The notes beneath the pieces are model-generated. The model saw nothing but the letters and a program-made list of their open reading frames with translations. It did not search any database and was not told the DNA's origin. A stretch of 64,000 nt of DNA from JTS-AC122 sp050246015 (GTDB taxonomy: Bacteria > Planctomycetota > Phycisphaerae > Phycisphaerales > UBA1924). The first letter of the stretch is position 1, and every line of letters starts with the position of its first letter. This document shows positions 34,440 to 44,700 of the stretch, piece after piece. The position numbers and the translations under genes are program-made. The stretch spans positions 1 to 64,000 of the forward strand of contig JBFWWU010000015.1 of assembly GCA_050246015.1 (NCBI GenBank). The letters run 5' to 3'.

Positions 34440-35693
34440 ATGCTCTCTTCCCTCGAGCAGCGCGTCTGCCGCGAGATCGAGTCCCGCCGCTCCGACCTGA
34501 TCGCCGACCTTCGCCTGCACGTCTCTCTTCCAACCGGCGGCGGGCCGTGCAACTCGCCGGCTCTGGACGAATCACGCGACCGATTGTGCAACCGCCTCCT
34601 CGCCCTCGGGGCAACCCGTGATGACGTCCCCGGCGTGCCGCGCCCCGATTGGCTCTACTCGCTTGCCAAGCCGGCTCGCAACGCGTCGTCGATCCCGCCC
34701 ACCGCGATCTGCCGTCGTCTCAGCCGCGGCGACTCTCCCGCCGTCCTCATCGCCGGCCATCTCGATACCGTGCACGACCCCTCCGGCCCCTTCCGCGATC
34801 TCTCCATCGCGCCCGGCGGCAAGACCGCCGTCGGGCCTGGCTGCGTTGACATGAAGGGCGGGCTGGTGATCGCGGCCGCGGCGCTCGAGGCGCTCGGCTC
34901 CGTCGGCGGCGACGCCGACCGCCTCAACTGGTCGGTGTTGCTCAACTCCGACGAAGAGTCCGGTTCGTTCCACTCCGAACCGGCGATCCGCGCTGAAGCC
35001 GCCTCCGGTCGCTACGCCGCCGGGCTCGCGCTCGAACCCGCCACCGCCGACGGCGGGCTCGTCGTCGAACGCGCCGGCACCGGGCAGTTCATGATCGACG
35101 TGCGCGGCAAGGCCGCCCACGTCGGCCGCGATTTTTCATCCGGCGTCTCCGCGGTCACCCCACTCGCCGAGGCGATCATCGCCCTCTCGAAACTCTCGGA
35201 TCCTCACGCGGGACGCATCGTCAACGTCGGCCCGATCCAAGGCGGCATCGCCACCAACGTCGTCCCCGATCACGCGTCGGCGTGGGGCAACGTGCGGTTC
35301 GCCACGCCCGACGACGCGATGATCCTCGAACGCCAGTTGCACGAAGTGGTGCGGTCGTTGAATCATGCGACCGGCCCGCGCGCCCCGGGCGATGGGCTCC
35401 CGCGCATCACCCTGCACACGAGTTTCAACCGCGCCGCCAAGCCGCTGATCCCGGCGACCCTCGCCCTCGCCGAGCAGTACCGCGCCGTCTCCGAAGCGAT
35501 CGGCAAGCCGCTGCCGTTCTCCAAGACCGCCGGCGTCTGCGACGGAAACATCATGCAGGGCGCGGGACTTGCGACGATCGATACCGTCGGTGTTCGCGGC
35601 GGCGGCCTGCACACGCCGCAGGAGTGGATCGAACTCGACAGCCTCGTCGATCGATGCCAGATGCTCGCCGTGCTCCTGCTCCGGCTGAGATGA
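34440..35693 (+). CDS. M20 family zinc metallopeptidase/deacylase
   Basis: A 417-residue amidohydrolase of the M20 family (ArgE/DapE/carboxypeptidase G2). Zinc and catalytic residues are in AGHLDTVHDPSGPF (His, Asp), GPGCVDMKGGLV (bridging Asp) and LLNSDEESGS (catalytic Glu and ligand Glu). The dimerisation domain begins near VRGKAAHVGRDFSSGVSAV, and the last ligand is His of GGGLHTPQEW. It cleaves an acyl or peptide bond next to a carboxylate; the substrate is open, as length and style suit carboxypeptidase G2-like members. It ends exactly where the convergent gene ends. Confidence 0.85.
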   Translation: MLSSLEQRVCREIESRRSDLIADLRLHVSLPTGGGPCNSPALDESRDRLCNRLLALGATRDDVPGVPRPDWLYSLAKPARNASSIPPTAICRRLSRGDSPAVLIAGHLDTVHDPSGPFRDLSIAPGGKTAVGPGCVDMKGGLVIAAAALEALGSVGGDADRLNWSVLLNSDEESGSFHSEPAIRAEAASGRYAAGLALEPATADGGLVVERAGTGQFMIDVRGKAAHVGRDFSSGVSAVTPLAEAIIALSKLSDPHAGRIVNVGPIQGGIATNVVPDHASAWGNVRFATPDDAMILERQLHEVVRSLNHATGPRAPGDGLPRITLHTSFNRAAKPLIPATLALAEQYRAVSEAIGKPLPFSKTAGVCDGNIMQGAGLATIDTVGVRGGGLHTPQEWIELDSLVDRCQMLAVLLLRLR

Positions 35694-36701
35694 TCACCAT
35701 CCCGCTTCAGGGAAGAACATGTTGACCGTGCCCTCCACATCCAGCAGCAGCAGCCCGAGGATCGATACCAGCCCTCCGATGAGGACCATGGCGCACGCGA
35801 CCCCCAGCCCGTGCTTCAGCCGCATGTAATGCCTTGCCACGGCGTACCAGTACGCGATCAGCCACACCGCCGCCACGCACCACAGCCACATCCAGATCGG
35901 CATGACGCCGTTCAGCAGCGGCAGCACGTACCGCGACAGCGCCTCGTCCACCATCGAGTTCGCGCGCCTGGTGCTCCAGATCGACAATGACGGAAGCCGG
36001 AGCACCAGGTACGCGCCAACCACAAGAGGCACGATCGCCAGCGAGTAGACGCCGCCTCGCAGCAGATGCCCGGCGCGGACCTTCGCTTCGCGCATCGAGC
36101 GCCGCAGCAGAACGAACGACACCGGCGTCAGCACGAACCACCCTAGCGCCACCACCGACGGTGCATCGAACGCCGCTGGAACCTCATGGTTTACCGGCCC
36201 CCATGCGACAAACCCGGCGGGGGGCGGGATCGTCGTGATGCTCCATTCTCGGTACGGCCAAGCGACGATCGCCGCGACCTGCACGTACCACTCCGGCGTC
36301 GGCGCGCGAAACAACCGCCTTGGCCAGTCCACCCCGTCCGCGCCCGCCATCATCGTGTACGCCGCGATCACGTGCAGCGTCAACAGCATCTCCGCCGCAA
36401 ACTGCACCAGGCGCCGGGGCATCACCGGGAACGACATCCGGATATGCCGCCAGAAGGTCAGCGGAACGAGCGCCCGACGGTACGTCGGCATGAACGTCCG
36501 CCAGATCCGCCGATGCGGATGCTCCAAAAACCAGTTCGGCGTCCGCTTGGGGGGGTCAAGAACGTCGGACCACTCAAACGACAGCCCGCATTCGCTGCAC
36601 GTTCCTTGCACGGGGCACGATTCCCGCCACGTCGTGATGACCCCGGCAAAGTCGTAGCCGCATCGGGGGCACTCGGGCGGATAGGCGCGCGACACGATCA
36701 C
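35694..36701 (-). CDS. zinc-ribbon multi-pass membrane protein, unknown function
   Basis: A 335-residue protein. The N-terminus has a zinc ribbon CPRCGYDF...CSECGL (about residues 11-40). Then come about five hydrophobic segments (about 85-105, 135-155, 185-205, 225-245, 275-330). I do not recognise a function; ribbon-plus-membrane proteins of this layout are common in planctomycetes. GTG at 36701 is the start, with TATAGG five bases upstream and no Shine-Dalgarno. Its stop abuts that of the M20 gene. Confidence 0.7.
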   Translation of the reverse strand: MIVSRAYPPECPRCGYDFAGVITTWRESCPVQGTCSECGLSFEWSDVLDPPKRTPNWFLEHPHRRIWRTFMPTYRRALVPLTFWRHIRMSFPVMPRRLVQFAAEMLLTLHVIAAYTMMAGADGVDWPRRLFRAPTPEWYVQVAAIVAWPYREWSITTIPPPAGFVAWGPVNHEVPAAFDAPSVVALGWFVLTPVSFVLLRRSMREAKVRAGHLLRGGVYSLAIVPLVVGAYLVLRLPSLSIWSTRRANSMVDEALSRYVLPLLNGVMPIWMWLWCVAAVWLIAYWYAVARHYMRLKHGLGVACAMVLIGGLVSILGLLLLDVEGTVNMFFPEAGW

Positions 36702-36712
36702 GCCAGCCTATA
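36702..36712 (-). promoter_or_regulatory. -10 element for leaderless zinc-ribbon gene
   Basis: On the minus strand TATAGG (36712-36707) is followed by five bases and GTG 36701. Spacing equals that of the redoxin-fusion gene (five bases). Confidence 0.4.
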
Positions 36713-36799
36713 CCGGCAGGTGGCACCCGGGTGCTGATCGAGCGGGCACGACGAGCATCAGTGGTTCAAGGATGGGCTGTGCCGGTCCGGCTGGTCAGT

Positions 36800-38059
36800 T
36801 CAGCAACCAGTAAAGAAGGCCGCGATGAAGTCAAAGAAGTCCTGCGAGTTCGTCACCGCGTCATGGTTGAAATCGGCGTGGCCGTCGAAAAAGTCGATCA
36901 GGAAATCGAAGAAGTCCTGACTCGTCAGCCCGCCCGCGCCGTTCCAATCAGCATCGCACGGCACCTGCAACTCGATCACGCCGATATCGCTCGACGCCGT
37001 CCCGTTCGAGTCCCCGTCCACGATGCGCGGGTTGCCGACCAAATCGACCCCGATGTGCGGGGGCATGAAGCCGTTTACCCCGGCGTCGATGCATCCCGAG
37101 CCCGCCGGGAGCGAGTAGTCGCCCCCGGCCGCATCCGCAAACAGCGGAGTCTCATCGATGTTGTTGTTCACGCCCCCCATCCCCTGCACGTTGCAGTGGT
37201 GCACGCTGATGCCCGCGCCCAGATCCGACACCTGGAGGTTGTCGGGAGAGGTGTTCTGATGAAGGATCGAGTTGACCACCACCAGCGACGCGCCCGTCGT
37301 CGCCTCGATCGCCGACCCGCGGGCCGCGGCCGAGTTGTTCACGATATTGCAGTTGACGACCAGCGTCGTGCCGCCGTCCGCCGCGATCGCTCCCCCGACG
37401 GTCGCCTGGTTGCCGGTAAAGACGCAGTTGGCGAAATAGAGCGGCTCGGCGGGCGAGCCCGTGATCGTCGCCGCTCCCCCGGTCGGCGCCGAGCACTGCG
37501 CAAACGTGTTCCCTTGCGCGAAGCCGAAGGCGGCGTCGAGATGCACCGCGCCGCCCATCTGGCTCGCCGCGCAGTCCAGAAACGTATTGAAGTTCAGGAA
37601 GACCTGGCTGTTGCGGGCATACACCGCCCCGCCCACCCCTGCCGTCATGTTCTCGATCCGGCATCCCTCGATGACCACACCCCCCGCGCCATCGATCCGC
37701 ACCAGCCCGCCCTCGTCGGCCGAACCATTGCGGATCGTCAGCAGATAGAAATGCGGCACGTACGGCGACCCGGTCTGCGTGATGTTCGCCAGCCGATGCC
37801 CTTCAAGGTCGATGACGACCGTCCCCGCGCCCTGAGTCGCCACGATCGTCACGCTCTTGCCCTGGAAGTCCAGGTCGCGGAAGCCCGCCCCGCTGTACAC
37901 GCCGGGGTCGACCTCGATCTCGTCCGTCGGCCCCGAAGCGTTGATCGCGGCTTGCAGCGTCGGGTAGTCCGCCGGCACATGGTGATGCTCGTGCGCTTCG
38001 GCGCACAGCGCCGGCCCGAACCCCAGCCCAGCCACCACCGCGATCATTGCTCGCTTCAT
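36800..38059 (-). CDS. secreted right-handed beta-helix protein with GC-type dockerin C-terminus
   Basis: A 419-residue exported protein. A signal peptide (MKRAMIAVVAGLGFGPALCAEA) is followed by a parallel beta-helix of pectate-lyase type (YPTLQAAINASGPTDEIEVDPGVY, then repeats such as VIEGCRIENM, NTFLDC, NCVFTGNQA). It ends in 'choice-of-anchor' style SDIGVIEL and a dockerin-like double repeat ending FFTGC, where Cys is the last residue. Such proteins may bind or degrade polysaccharide, but no catalytic residue is evident. ATG 38059 has AGGAG upstream. Confidence 0.8.
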   Translation of the reverse strand: MKRAMIAVVAGLGFGPALCAEAHEHHHVPADYPTLQAAINASGPTDEIEVDPGVYSGAGFRDLDFQGKSVTIVATQGAGTVVIDLEGHRLANITQTGSPYVPHFYLLTIRNGSADEGGLVRIDGAGGVVIEGCRIENMTAGVGGAVYARNSQVFLNFNTFLDCAASQMGGAVHLDAAFGFAQGNTFAQCSAPTGGAATITGSPAEPLYFANCVFTGNQATVGGAIAADGGTTLVVNCNIVNNSAAARGSAIEATTGASLVVVNSILHQNTSPDNLQVSDLGAGISVHHCNVQGMGGVNNNIDETPLFADAAGGDYSLPAGSGCIDAGVNGFMPPHIGVDLVGNPRIVDGDSNGTASSDIGVIELQVPCDADWNGAGGLTSQDFFDFLIDFFDGHADFNHDAVTNSQDFFDFIAAFFTGC

Positions 38060-38087
38060 TCCACGCTCCTGCGCGATGCTCTGCGAC

Positions 38088-38097
38088 CCGGCAACCT
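38088..38097 (-). promoter_or_regulatory. leader motif AGGTTGCCGG
   Basis: The 10-mer AGGTTGCCGG (minus strand) lies 29-38 bases before ATG 38059. The same 10-mer stands 32-41 bases before the start of the next dockerin gene at 39942-39951. It may be an operator or leader element shared by the two. Confidence 0.3.
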
Positions 38098-38227
38098 GTG
38101 TGCGCCGTCGCAGGCGCTGCACGCGGGTCTTGCCTGCAAGTGTACCTCATGGTGTCCGGTTTCCCATGTTGAGCGTGTGAATCTGGCGAACCTGTGCCGG
38201 ACCAGCGATTGCAGAGAGGCCGATCCC

Positions 38228-38256
38228 AAAAAAAAGCCCGCTCAAACGAGCGGGCT
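38228..38256 (-). terminator. strong intrinsic terminator of dockerin gene
   Basis: On the minus strand a perfect 9-bp stem AGCCCGCTC/GAGCGGGCT with a 4-base loop (38235-38256) is followed by eight T residues (38228-38235). It lies 38 bases past the stop of the 538-residue protein. Confidence 0.9.
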
Positions 38257-38293
38257 CAATCGATTCAACGACTCCCCAAATCGGGGAACACGA

Positions 38294-39910
38294 TCACATG
38301 CACCCCGGCGGCGGGTTGAACAGGCAACTCAGGAAGTCGAAGAAGTCCTGGCTGTTGGTGAATCCGTCCATGTTGAAGTCGGCCGTACCGCCGAAGAACG
38401 CCGTGATGAAGTCGAAGAAGTCCTGGCTGTTCACGCCGCCCGACATGTTCCAATCGCACGGGCACGATGCCGCGCACGGATTCGGCGGCGTCTCGAACAC
38501 AAAGGACAAGCACGCGGGAGCCGTCACCGTCGCCGGATCGATCCCGATGCCCACCGTCCCCGTGCTGTTCTCGATGCCGATGGAGGGCGTGATGACCCCG
38601 CCCAGCGGCGGCAAGAGCGTGTAGCGGAACTCGATGTTGTTCGAGCCCTCAAACAAGATGATCTGGAACGTGTGCCGATTCGCCAGGCTCCCAAAGTGCG
38701 GCACGTCCGTCCACTGCACAATAAACAACTGGCTCCCGGGGGGCCCCATCGTCTGGAACACGATCGTCCCGCCGCCCGTGGTCGGGCTTGAGTTCAGGTC
38801 ATCCCAGTAGCCCGCGATCAGGTTGTTCGGCGTGGCGGTCGCCGGGATCGGATCATTGCTCAGATCGGCAACGCTCGTGCCGAACGTGAGATACCCGTTC
38901 GACGCGATGCCGATGGTGCTAAAGGTTGTCCCGTAGAAGTTGAAATCGAATCCGAGCGGGACGGCGGTCATGCCGCAGTCGTCGCACGCCGGGCCGGGCG
39001 TGCCCGTTCCCGAGATGTCGATGAAGTCATTCGAGCAGGTCATCGCGGTGTAGTTGGAATCCGGGCACGTCGTGTTCGCGCCCGCCCACGATCCCCCGCC
39101 CGCCAGGCAGTCCGCCTCGTTCAGGATCGAGCAGCCCGTCCCGATGCAGCATCGACCAGTCGGTGGCGGCGGATCAAGCGTCAGCATCGCGCTCACGCTC
39201 GTTGACGCCCCCGCATCGAGTTGCAGCGACCACTGGTACCCGCCCGTGAAGTCGCCCGGGCCGAACGGCAACCCCGAGTTATTGAAGTTGTCAACCGTCG
39301 TGTTCGTCAAGAGCCCGCGAACCGTTGCGAACGTGCTCACCTGGTAGTTCGTCGCCCCCGCGCCGATGAATCCGCCGATGATCGTGTTCCCGGCCTCGGT
39401 GATCCGGATGTTGTTCGGCGAGACCAGCACGGCCGAATCACCGGTAGCGGACCCAGCCAGGTCGTAATCCTGGTAGTTGAACAACTGAAGGCTGATCGGG
39501 CCGCCGGACGTGTTGGTCACCGACATCGACGCGACCACCATCGCCGCGTTCGTGCCGTTGTCCGTTACCACGTAGGTCATCACCGCGTCGAAGTTCGGCG
39601 TGGTAAATGTGACCGTGCCGGTGTTGCCGGACCAGACCGCAGATGTCGCGTTCATGAACGGCACTTCGCGCGTATCCACCCCGTCAACCCGGTACCACCA
39701 CCAGTTTTGGAACACGTGATCGGTCCCGGTGGCTCCAAGCGTCCTCATGTTGGCCAGCGGGCCGGTACTCGTCACCGTCGTCGGACTGTCCCCTTGCGTA
39801 AACACAGCGTCGCCGTCGGTGATCGTCCCACCCGTCCCAACCTGCGCCAGCGCCCCTGTTCCGAGTCCCAGACTAGCAGCCCAAACCCATGTCGCCGTAC
39901 GAACCTTCAT
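38294..39910 (-). CDS. secreted multidomain protein with GC-type dockerin C-terminus
   Basis: A 538-residue exported protein. A signal peptide (MKVRTATWVWAASLGLGTGALA) is followed by a beta-rich domain (about 25-270), a Cys-rich motif GRCCIGTGCS...ADCLAGGGSW (about 280-310), and a nidogen-like beta domain (FDFNFYGTTFSTIGIASNGYLTF, GYWDDLN, IVQWTDVPHF). The C-terminus is a dockerin-like double repeat ending PPPGCM. The nidogen-like part resembles cell-surface adhesins. ATG 39910 has GAGGAG upstream and sets the signal peptide. Confidence 0.8.
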   Translation of the reverse strand: MKVRTATWVWAASLGLGTGALAQVGTGGTITDGDAVFTQGDSPTTVTSTGPLANMRTLGATGTDHVFQNWWWYRVDGVDTREVPFMNATSAVWSGNTGTVTFTTPNFDAVMTYVVTDNGTNAAMVVASMSVTNTSGGPISLQLFNYQDYDLAGSATGDSAVLVSPNNIRITEAGNTIIGGFIGAGATNYQVSTFATVRGLLTNTTVDNFNNSGLPFGPGDFTGGYQWSLQLDAGASTSVSAMLTLDPPPPTGRCCIGTGCSILNEADCLAGGGSWAGANTTCPDSNYTAMTCSNDFIDISGTGTPGPACDDCGMTAVPLGFDFNFYGTTFSTIGIASNGYLTFGTSVADLSNDPIPATATPNNLIAGYWDDLNSSPTTGGGTIVFQTMGPPGSQLFIVQWTDVPHFGSLANRHTFQIILFEGSNNIEFRYTLLPPLGGVITPSIGIENSTGTVGIGIDPATVTAPACLSFVFETPPNPCAASCPCDWNMSGGVNSQDFFDFITAFFGGTADFNMDGFTNSQDFFDFLSCLFNPPPGCM

Positions 39911-40238
39911 CGCGATACTCCTCGTTCTTGACGCGGCTTGGCCGGCAACCTCCCGGCGCCACGCGCGCCGCTCGGGCCACTGGCCCAACCTCGTGAGCAT
40001 ACCTGACAGTCCCGAATTGGGAAACAAAATCCTTGCCCAAAATGGCACAGTTCACGCAGCCGAACTCGTCCTCACCACGACCTATTCAGATCCAGACGGG
40101 GGATCCGATTGTCGATAATTGACGCGCCCACCCGAACACCCCGGGGGCTCGTCCCGTTCTCATGGCTAGTCTATCTTGGTGCTCCAGGCCGGCAACTCAT
40201 CGCAATCTCCGTCGGCAATCTGAGGATTCATCAGCAAC
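39911..40238. other. divergent regulatory spacer between dockerin and epimerase genes
   Basis: A 328-base gap with no gene. It holds the leader of the dockerin gene, including the AGGTTGCCGG motif (39942-39951), and presumably the promoters of both genes. GAGGATT just before 40239 is the epimerase ribosome-binding site. I see no strong -35/-10 pair. Confidence 0.45.
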
Positions 40239-41525
40239 ATGACTAACACAAACCAAACTATCGTCATCGCCGGCGGCGGCGGCTTCATCGGCGGTCACCT
40301 CGCCGCTCACTTTCTCAGCAAGGGCTTCCGCGTTCGCGTCGCGGACATCAAGCCCCTTGACGAGTGGTACCAGGTGCACCGCCGCGCCGAAAACTTCGCT
40401 GGGCCTCTCAAGGGTGACTGCCGCGATTTCCGAGTCTGCCGCGCCATTTGCAGGGGCGCCAGCGAGGTCTACCAACTCGCCGCGGACATGGGCGGCATGG
40501 GCTTCATTGAGAACAACAAGGCCCTGTGCATGCTCAGCGTTCTCACCAACACCCACATGATCCTCGCGGCCCAGGAAGCCGGCGTCGATCGCTTCTTCTA
40601 CGCCTCCTCCGCCTGCGTCTACAACGCCGACAAGCAGAAAGACCCCAACATCGTCGCCCTCAAGGAGGCCGACGCCTACCCCGCCCTCCCCGAAGACGGC
40701 TACGGCTGGGAAAAACTCTTCTCCGAACGCATGTGCCGCCACTTCCGCGAGGACTTCGGCCTCAAAACCCGCGTCGCCCGCTTCCACAACGTCTACGGGC
40801 CCTTCGGCACCTGGGAAGGCGGCCGCGAAAAAGCCCCGGCCGCCATCTGTCGAAAGGTCATCGCCGCCAAGGTCTCCGGCAACCACCACATCGAAATCTG
40901 GGGCGACGGCACCCAGACCCGATCGTTCATGTACATCGACGACTGCGTGAGCGGGATCGACCGCATCATCCATTCCGACATCCTCGAACCGATCAACCTC
41001 GGTTCCTCTGAACTCGTCAGCATCAACCAGCTCGTGGACATCGCCGAGGACATCGCCGGCATCCGGCTCAACCGCTCCTACAAACTCGACGCGCCCCGCG
41101 GCGTCGCCGGGCGCAACTCCGACAACTCCAAGATCAACCACTACCTCGGCTGGGAGCCCAATACCCGCCTCCGCGACGGCATGGAAAAGACCTATCGCTG
41201 GATCGAGGCCGAGTTCGCCGCCAAGTACGACGTTTCCACTGCCCACCTGTCTTCCATCAGCACCTTCACCAAGGGCTCGCACCCGATCCCCGGCGACGGG
41301 TACAACCCCGATTCCAAACACATGGATACCTGGCGACAGGGGATCCCCGCCGGCTACAACGCCGCCGCTCCGCGCGCCTCGTCAAACACAACGACCGCCA
41401 AACCCAAGGGCAAACCTGCCAAGAACAGGCCCGCTCCGAAGAAACTCGCCGCTAAGCCCGCCAAGGCCGCCAAGACAAAGATGAAAAAGCCGGTGAAGAC
41501 CGCGGCGAAGAAGCGCCGCCGCTGA
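40239..41525 (+). CDS. NAD-dependent epimerase, GDP-mannose 3,5-epimerase-like, with basic tail
   Basis: A 428-residue short-chain dehydrogenase of the nucleotide-sugar epimerase group. The NAD motif GGGGFIGGHLA (residues 11-21) and the catalytic Tyr-x-x-x-Lys in GYGWEKLFSERM (about 152) are intact. MGGMGFIENNKALCMLSVLTN and NVYGPFGTWEGGREKAPAAICRK match plant and bacterial GDP-mannose 3,5-epimerase. The tail (about residues 375-428) is unusual: Lys/Ala/Pro-rich and ends KKRRR, resembling a histone H1-like DNA-binding tail. The role of the enzyme is probably polysaccharide or LPS sugar supply. Confidence 0.82.
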   Translation: MTNTNQTIVIAGGGGFIGGHLAAHFLSKGFRVRVADIKPLDEWYQVHRRAENFAGPLKGDCRDFRVCRAICRGASEVYQLAADMGGMGFIENNKALCMLSVLTNTHMILAAQEAGVDRFFYASSACVYNADKQKDPNIVALKEADAYPALPEDGYGWEKLFSERMCRHFREDFGLKTRVARFHNVYGPFGTWEGGREKAPAAICRKVIAAKVSGNHHIEIWGDGTQTRSFMYIDDCVSGIDRIIHSDILEPINLGSSELVSINQLVDIAEDIAGIRLNRSYKLDAPRGVAGRNSDNSKINHYLGWEPNTRLRDGMEKTYRWIEAEFAAKYDVSTAHLSSISTFTKGSHPIPGDGYNPDSKHMDTWRQGIPAGYNAAAPRASSNTTTAKPKGKPAKNRPAPKKLAAKPAKAAKTKMKKPVKTAAKKRRR

Positions 41526-41644
41526 TCGTCCCCCGCCGGCGACCCCCGCCGTGATGAAACCCGCGGAGCGAGCGATGCCTGCATCGTGCCAGCAGCAGGT
41601 TGACAAATCGCTCAACCAGTTTCAGCCCGAGACACCACCACATG

Positions 41645-41678
41645 AAAACGCGGCCCCGGAGAACACTCCGGGGCCGCG
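41645..41678 (-). terminator. intrinsic terminator of secretin gene
   Basis: A perfect 13-bp stem (41649-41661 with 41666-41678, loop AACA) is followed on the minus strand by TTTTC. It lies 41 bases past the secretin stop and is the strongest hairpin in the window. Confidence 0.85.
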
Positions 41679-41719
41679 CGTCATGTCCAATGCTCCAACG
41701 CCGGTACAGCCGTCCGGCG

Positions 41720-44700
41720 TTACCGGATTCCCGTTGACAACTGATCCAGGATGCCCGGGAACTGCTTCTCTTCCTGCTCCGCGGTGATCAGGACCGTCGG
41801 CTTCACGAGGATGAGCAGCGTCTGCTCTTCCTTCGCCGACACGCGGTTCGTGAAGAAGCGGTTGAGGATCGGGATCTTCGACAGCACCGGCACGCCCGTT
41901 TCGATCTCGAGTTCGGTGATCAGCCGCTGCCCGCCCAGCAGCACGGTCCCCTCGTCCGGCACCGTCACACTCGTGCGCACGCGGGTCACGGTGATCGTCG
42001 GCAACTGGATGAACGACTGCGTATCCGCCGAGTTGACGAGTTGCCCGCCCGCGACCGCCGTCACCGGCTGCTGCGCGAACCCGTCGATCCGGCCCACGCC
42101 CGCGTCCACGTTCAGCGTCACGTACCGCCGGTCCGACGAGATCACGCCTTCCATCAGCATCGTCACGCCTTCGGACGCGACCGCGACCGTCGGGTCGAAC
42201 CCGACCGCCGAATCGCCGACGACCGGGGTGAGGTCCGACACGAACGCCTGCTGCGTCACGATGAAGATATTGGCGATCTGCCCGTTGGTGAACGTCAGGC
42301 GTGGCGCGGTGAGTTGCACCGTGCGCTTGTCGGCCTGCGTCGCCGTGATCAGGAAGTCCACCTGCACGTCATCAAGGAACTGCCCGGAGATGCCAAGCGC
42401 GGGGTTCGCGCCCGCCACCTGCGTCGCGAAATCGCCCTCGATGAGCGTGCTGGCGAGTCCCAGCGTGTCGGAGATGAACCCGGTGGGCGACCAGCCGCGC
42501 GGGTTCACGAAGTTCTGGGCATTGGCCGTTTCGCCGGGATCGGTGTTGTCGCCGTCGCCGTTGAGGTCGATCGCCCCGCCGCCCGCGCGCTGGAGCCCGC
42601 GCCGTCCGCCCGGGCCCGAACCCGAGAAGTTGAACAGGTCGCTGGGCTGGAACGAGTTGTCGTTCGCCCGCGCCGCGCGAACCTGGTTGTTGTTCGCGTT
42701 GATGATCAGGTCCACGTCGAAACCGATCTGCTCGAACCAACTCTGGTTCACCAGCAGGAACTTGGTCTCCACGTTGATCTGCATCGATCGCACTTCACGC
42801 AGTTTCGACAGCAGCCCGACGATCTCGCGATGATTCCGCGGCGTGTTGCGGATGATCAGCGACGAGTTGATCTCCTGGATCGTCCCGACGTCCCCGCCCA
42901 GGTCCTTCCACCCTTCCGGGTCCACGTTGGACGTGATGATCTCACGGATCAGCGTGATGCGGTCCTGCCGACGCTGCATCTCCTGCATCCGGTCCTGCTG
43001 CCGGTCCTGCTGGTCATCGCGGAACGGGCTCTGCCCGCCGCCGCCACCGCCACCCTGGCTCTGCTGCAGCAGCGACTGCAGATCGATCTGCGGCACCTCG
43101 TCGTACGTCCCCGGCTCGAACAGCAGGTCCGAGATGTCGTAGATCGCCAGCGTCGTGTTCTGGTTCAGCGCCGTCTGCGACGCCACCCGGATGATCCCGT
43201 CCTCCACCGACCAGCCGACCTTCGAGTATTCGTCCGGCGAGGCCTTCTGCACCACGCGGTCCAGCACCACCCGCGCCGACGCCCGCGAGATCTTCAGCGA
43301 GATCGGCGTGTCTTCGTTCACCCCGATCTCGCGCAGGCTCGCCCAGTCGGCGTCCAGGTTCTCCCCCGTCACCGACGCCACGAACGCCAGCACGTCCGCC
43401 AGGCGCGAGTCGTCGAACGCCACCGGCAGCGGCGTCGTCTCCACCTTCGCCAGCACCGTGCGGTTCTCACGCGTGTCGTAGAACGCGCTCAGTTCGCCGC
43501 GCTCGAAACTCTTCTTGGGCCATTCCGTCGGGTAGTCCATGATCCCCTTCGGCGGGAGCATGTCCTCCGCGATGTCCAGGCGCAGATTCGCGTTGAGATG
43601 CCCCTTGCGGCGCTGGATGTCGTGGAACCGCTGGAAGATCAGGTTCGCTTCCATCGTGTCCCGCAGCAGAAGCCCCGACGGATTACGCGGGTCCAGGAAG
43701 AGGATCTGGTCCACCACCTGCAGCGCCTCGGCGTACTTCTGCTCCATCTGCAGCGCGCGGGCCCGGTCGATGCTCTCGTTGATCTTGCGGTCCTTCTCCA
43801 TTGCGCGGCGCTGCTCCGCCGCCGCCGCGTCCGCCGCCCGGTCTTTCGCTTGCTGCTCGCGTTCCGCCGCGTCGATCTCATTGCGGCGCTGCTCGATCGT
43901 GCGGTTCATGTCGTCGATCTTGGTGTTCAGGTCCGCGAGTTCCTGCGGGTTGAAGTACGCCCGGGTCTGCGCGACCGTCAGCCGCGACTGCGCCATCAGG
44001 TCCGTCGCGCGGCGGGTGTCCCCGGCCTCCAGCGACGCCTGCGCCTGCTGCATGTTGTTCTCGAACTCCGCCAGCGTCCGCTGCCGGATCAGGTTCGCCT
44101 CGCCGATCGTTCGCTCGCTCAGCGGCTGAACATTCAGCCGGGTCTGCATCTCGATCACTTTCTGATCGACGTACGCGGCCTGGTCCGGCGTCAGGTACTG
44201 CCGGTACGGGCCAGCCGCCTGGCGGTACTTGTCCAGCGCCAGGTTCCAGCGCTCCTCGGACGCCAGTTTGTCCGCTTCCGCGATAAACGCACCCGCCTGC
44301 GCCTTCAGCGCGGCCTGGATCAGTTCGTCCTGTCCCGTCGGCTGGCTCGGCGCCGGCGCGGGGGGATTCTCCGGCTGAATCGTCGTCTCCGACACCATCA
44401 CGGGCGTTTCACCCGCCGGCGCGGGCTCACTCGCCGGAGCCGCGGCGGGCGGGGGAGCAGCGGGGGGCGCGGGGGTTTCGCCGCCGCCGGCACCCTCGCG
44501 GCGCACTACGCCGGGCTGCCACACGCCCAAGTTCACCGGAGCCACCTCGATCGCTCGTCCTTGCTCCCGCTCAACCTTGAGCAACTGAAGTTGGAGTTGG
44601 TCCAGTTTGTTGCGCTGCGCGTCGGTGAGGGGCACCCCGGCGAACGCCACGCTGGCCGCCGCCGTCTTGGCCGCTTCGAAACGGCCCGCGACATAGTCAT

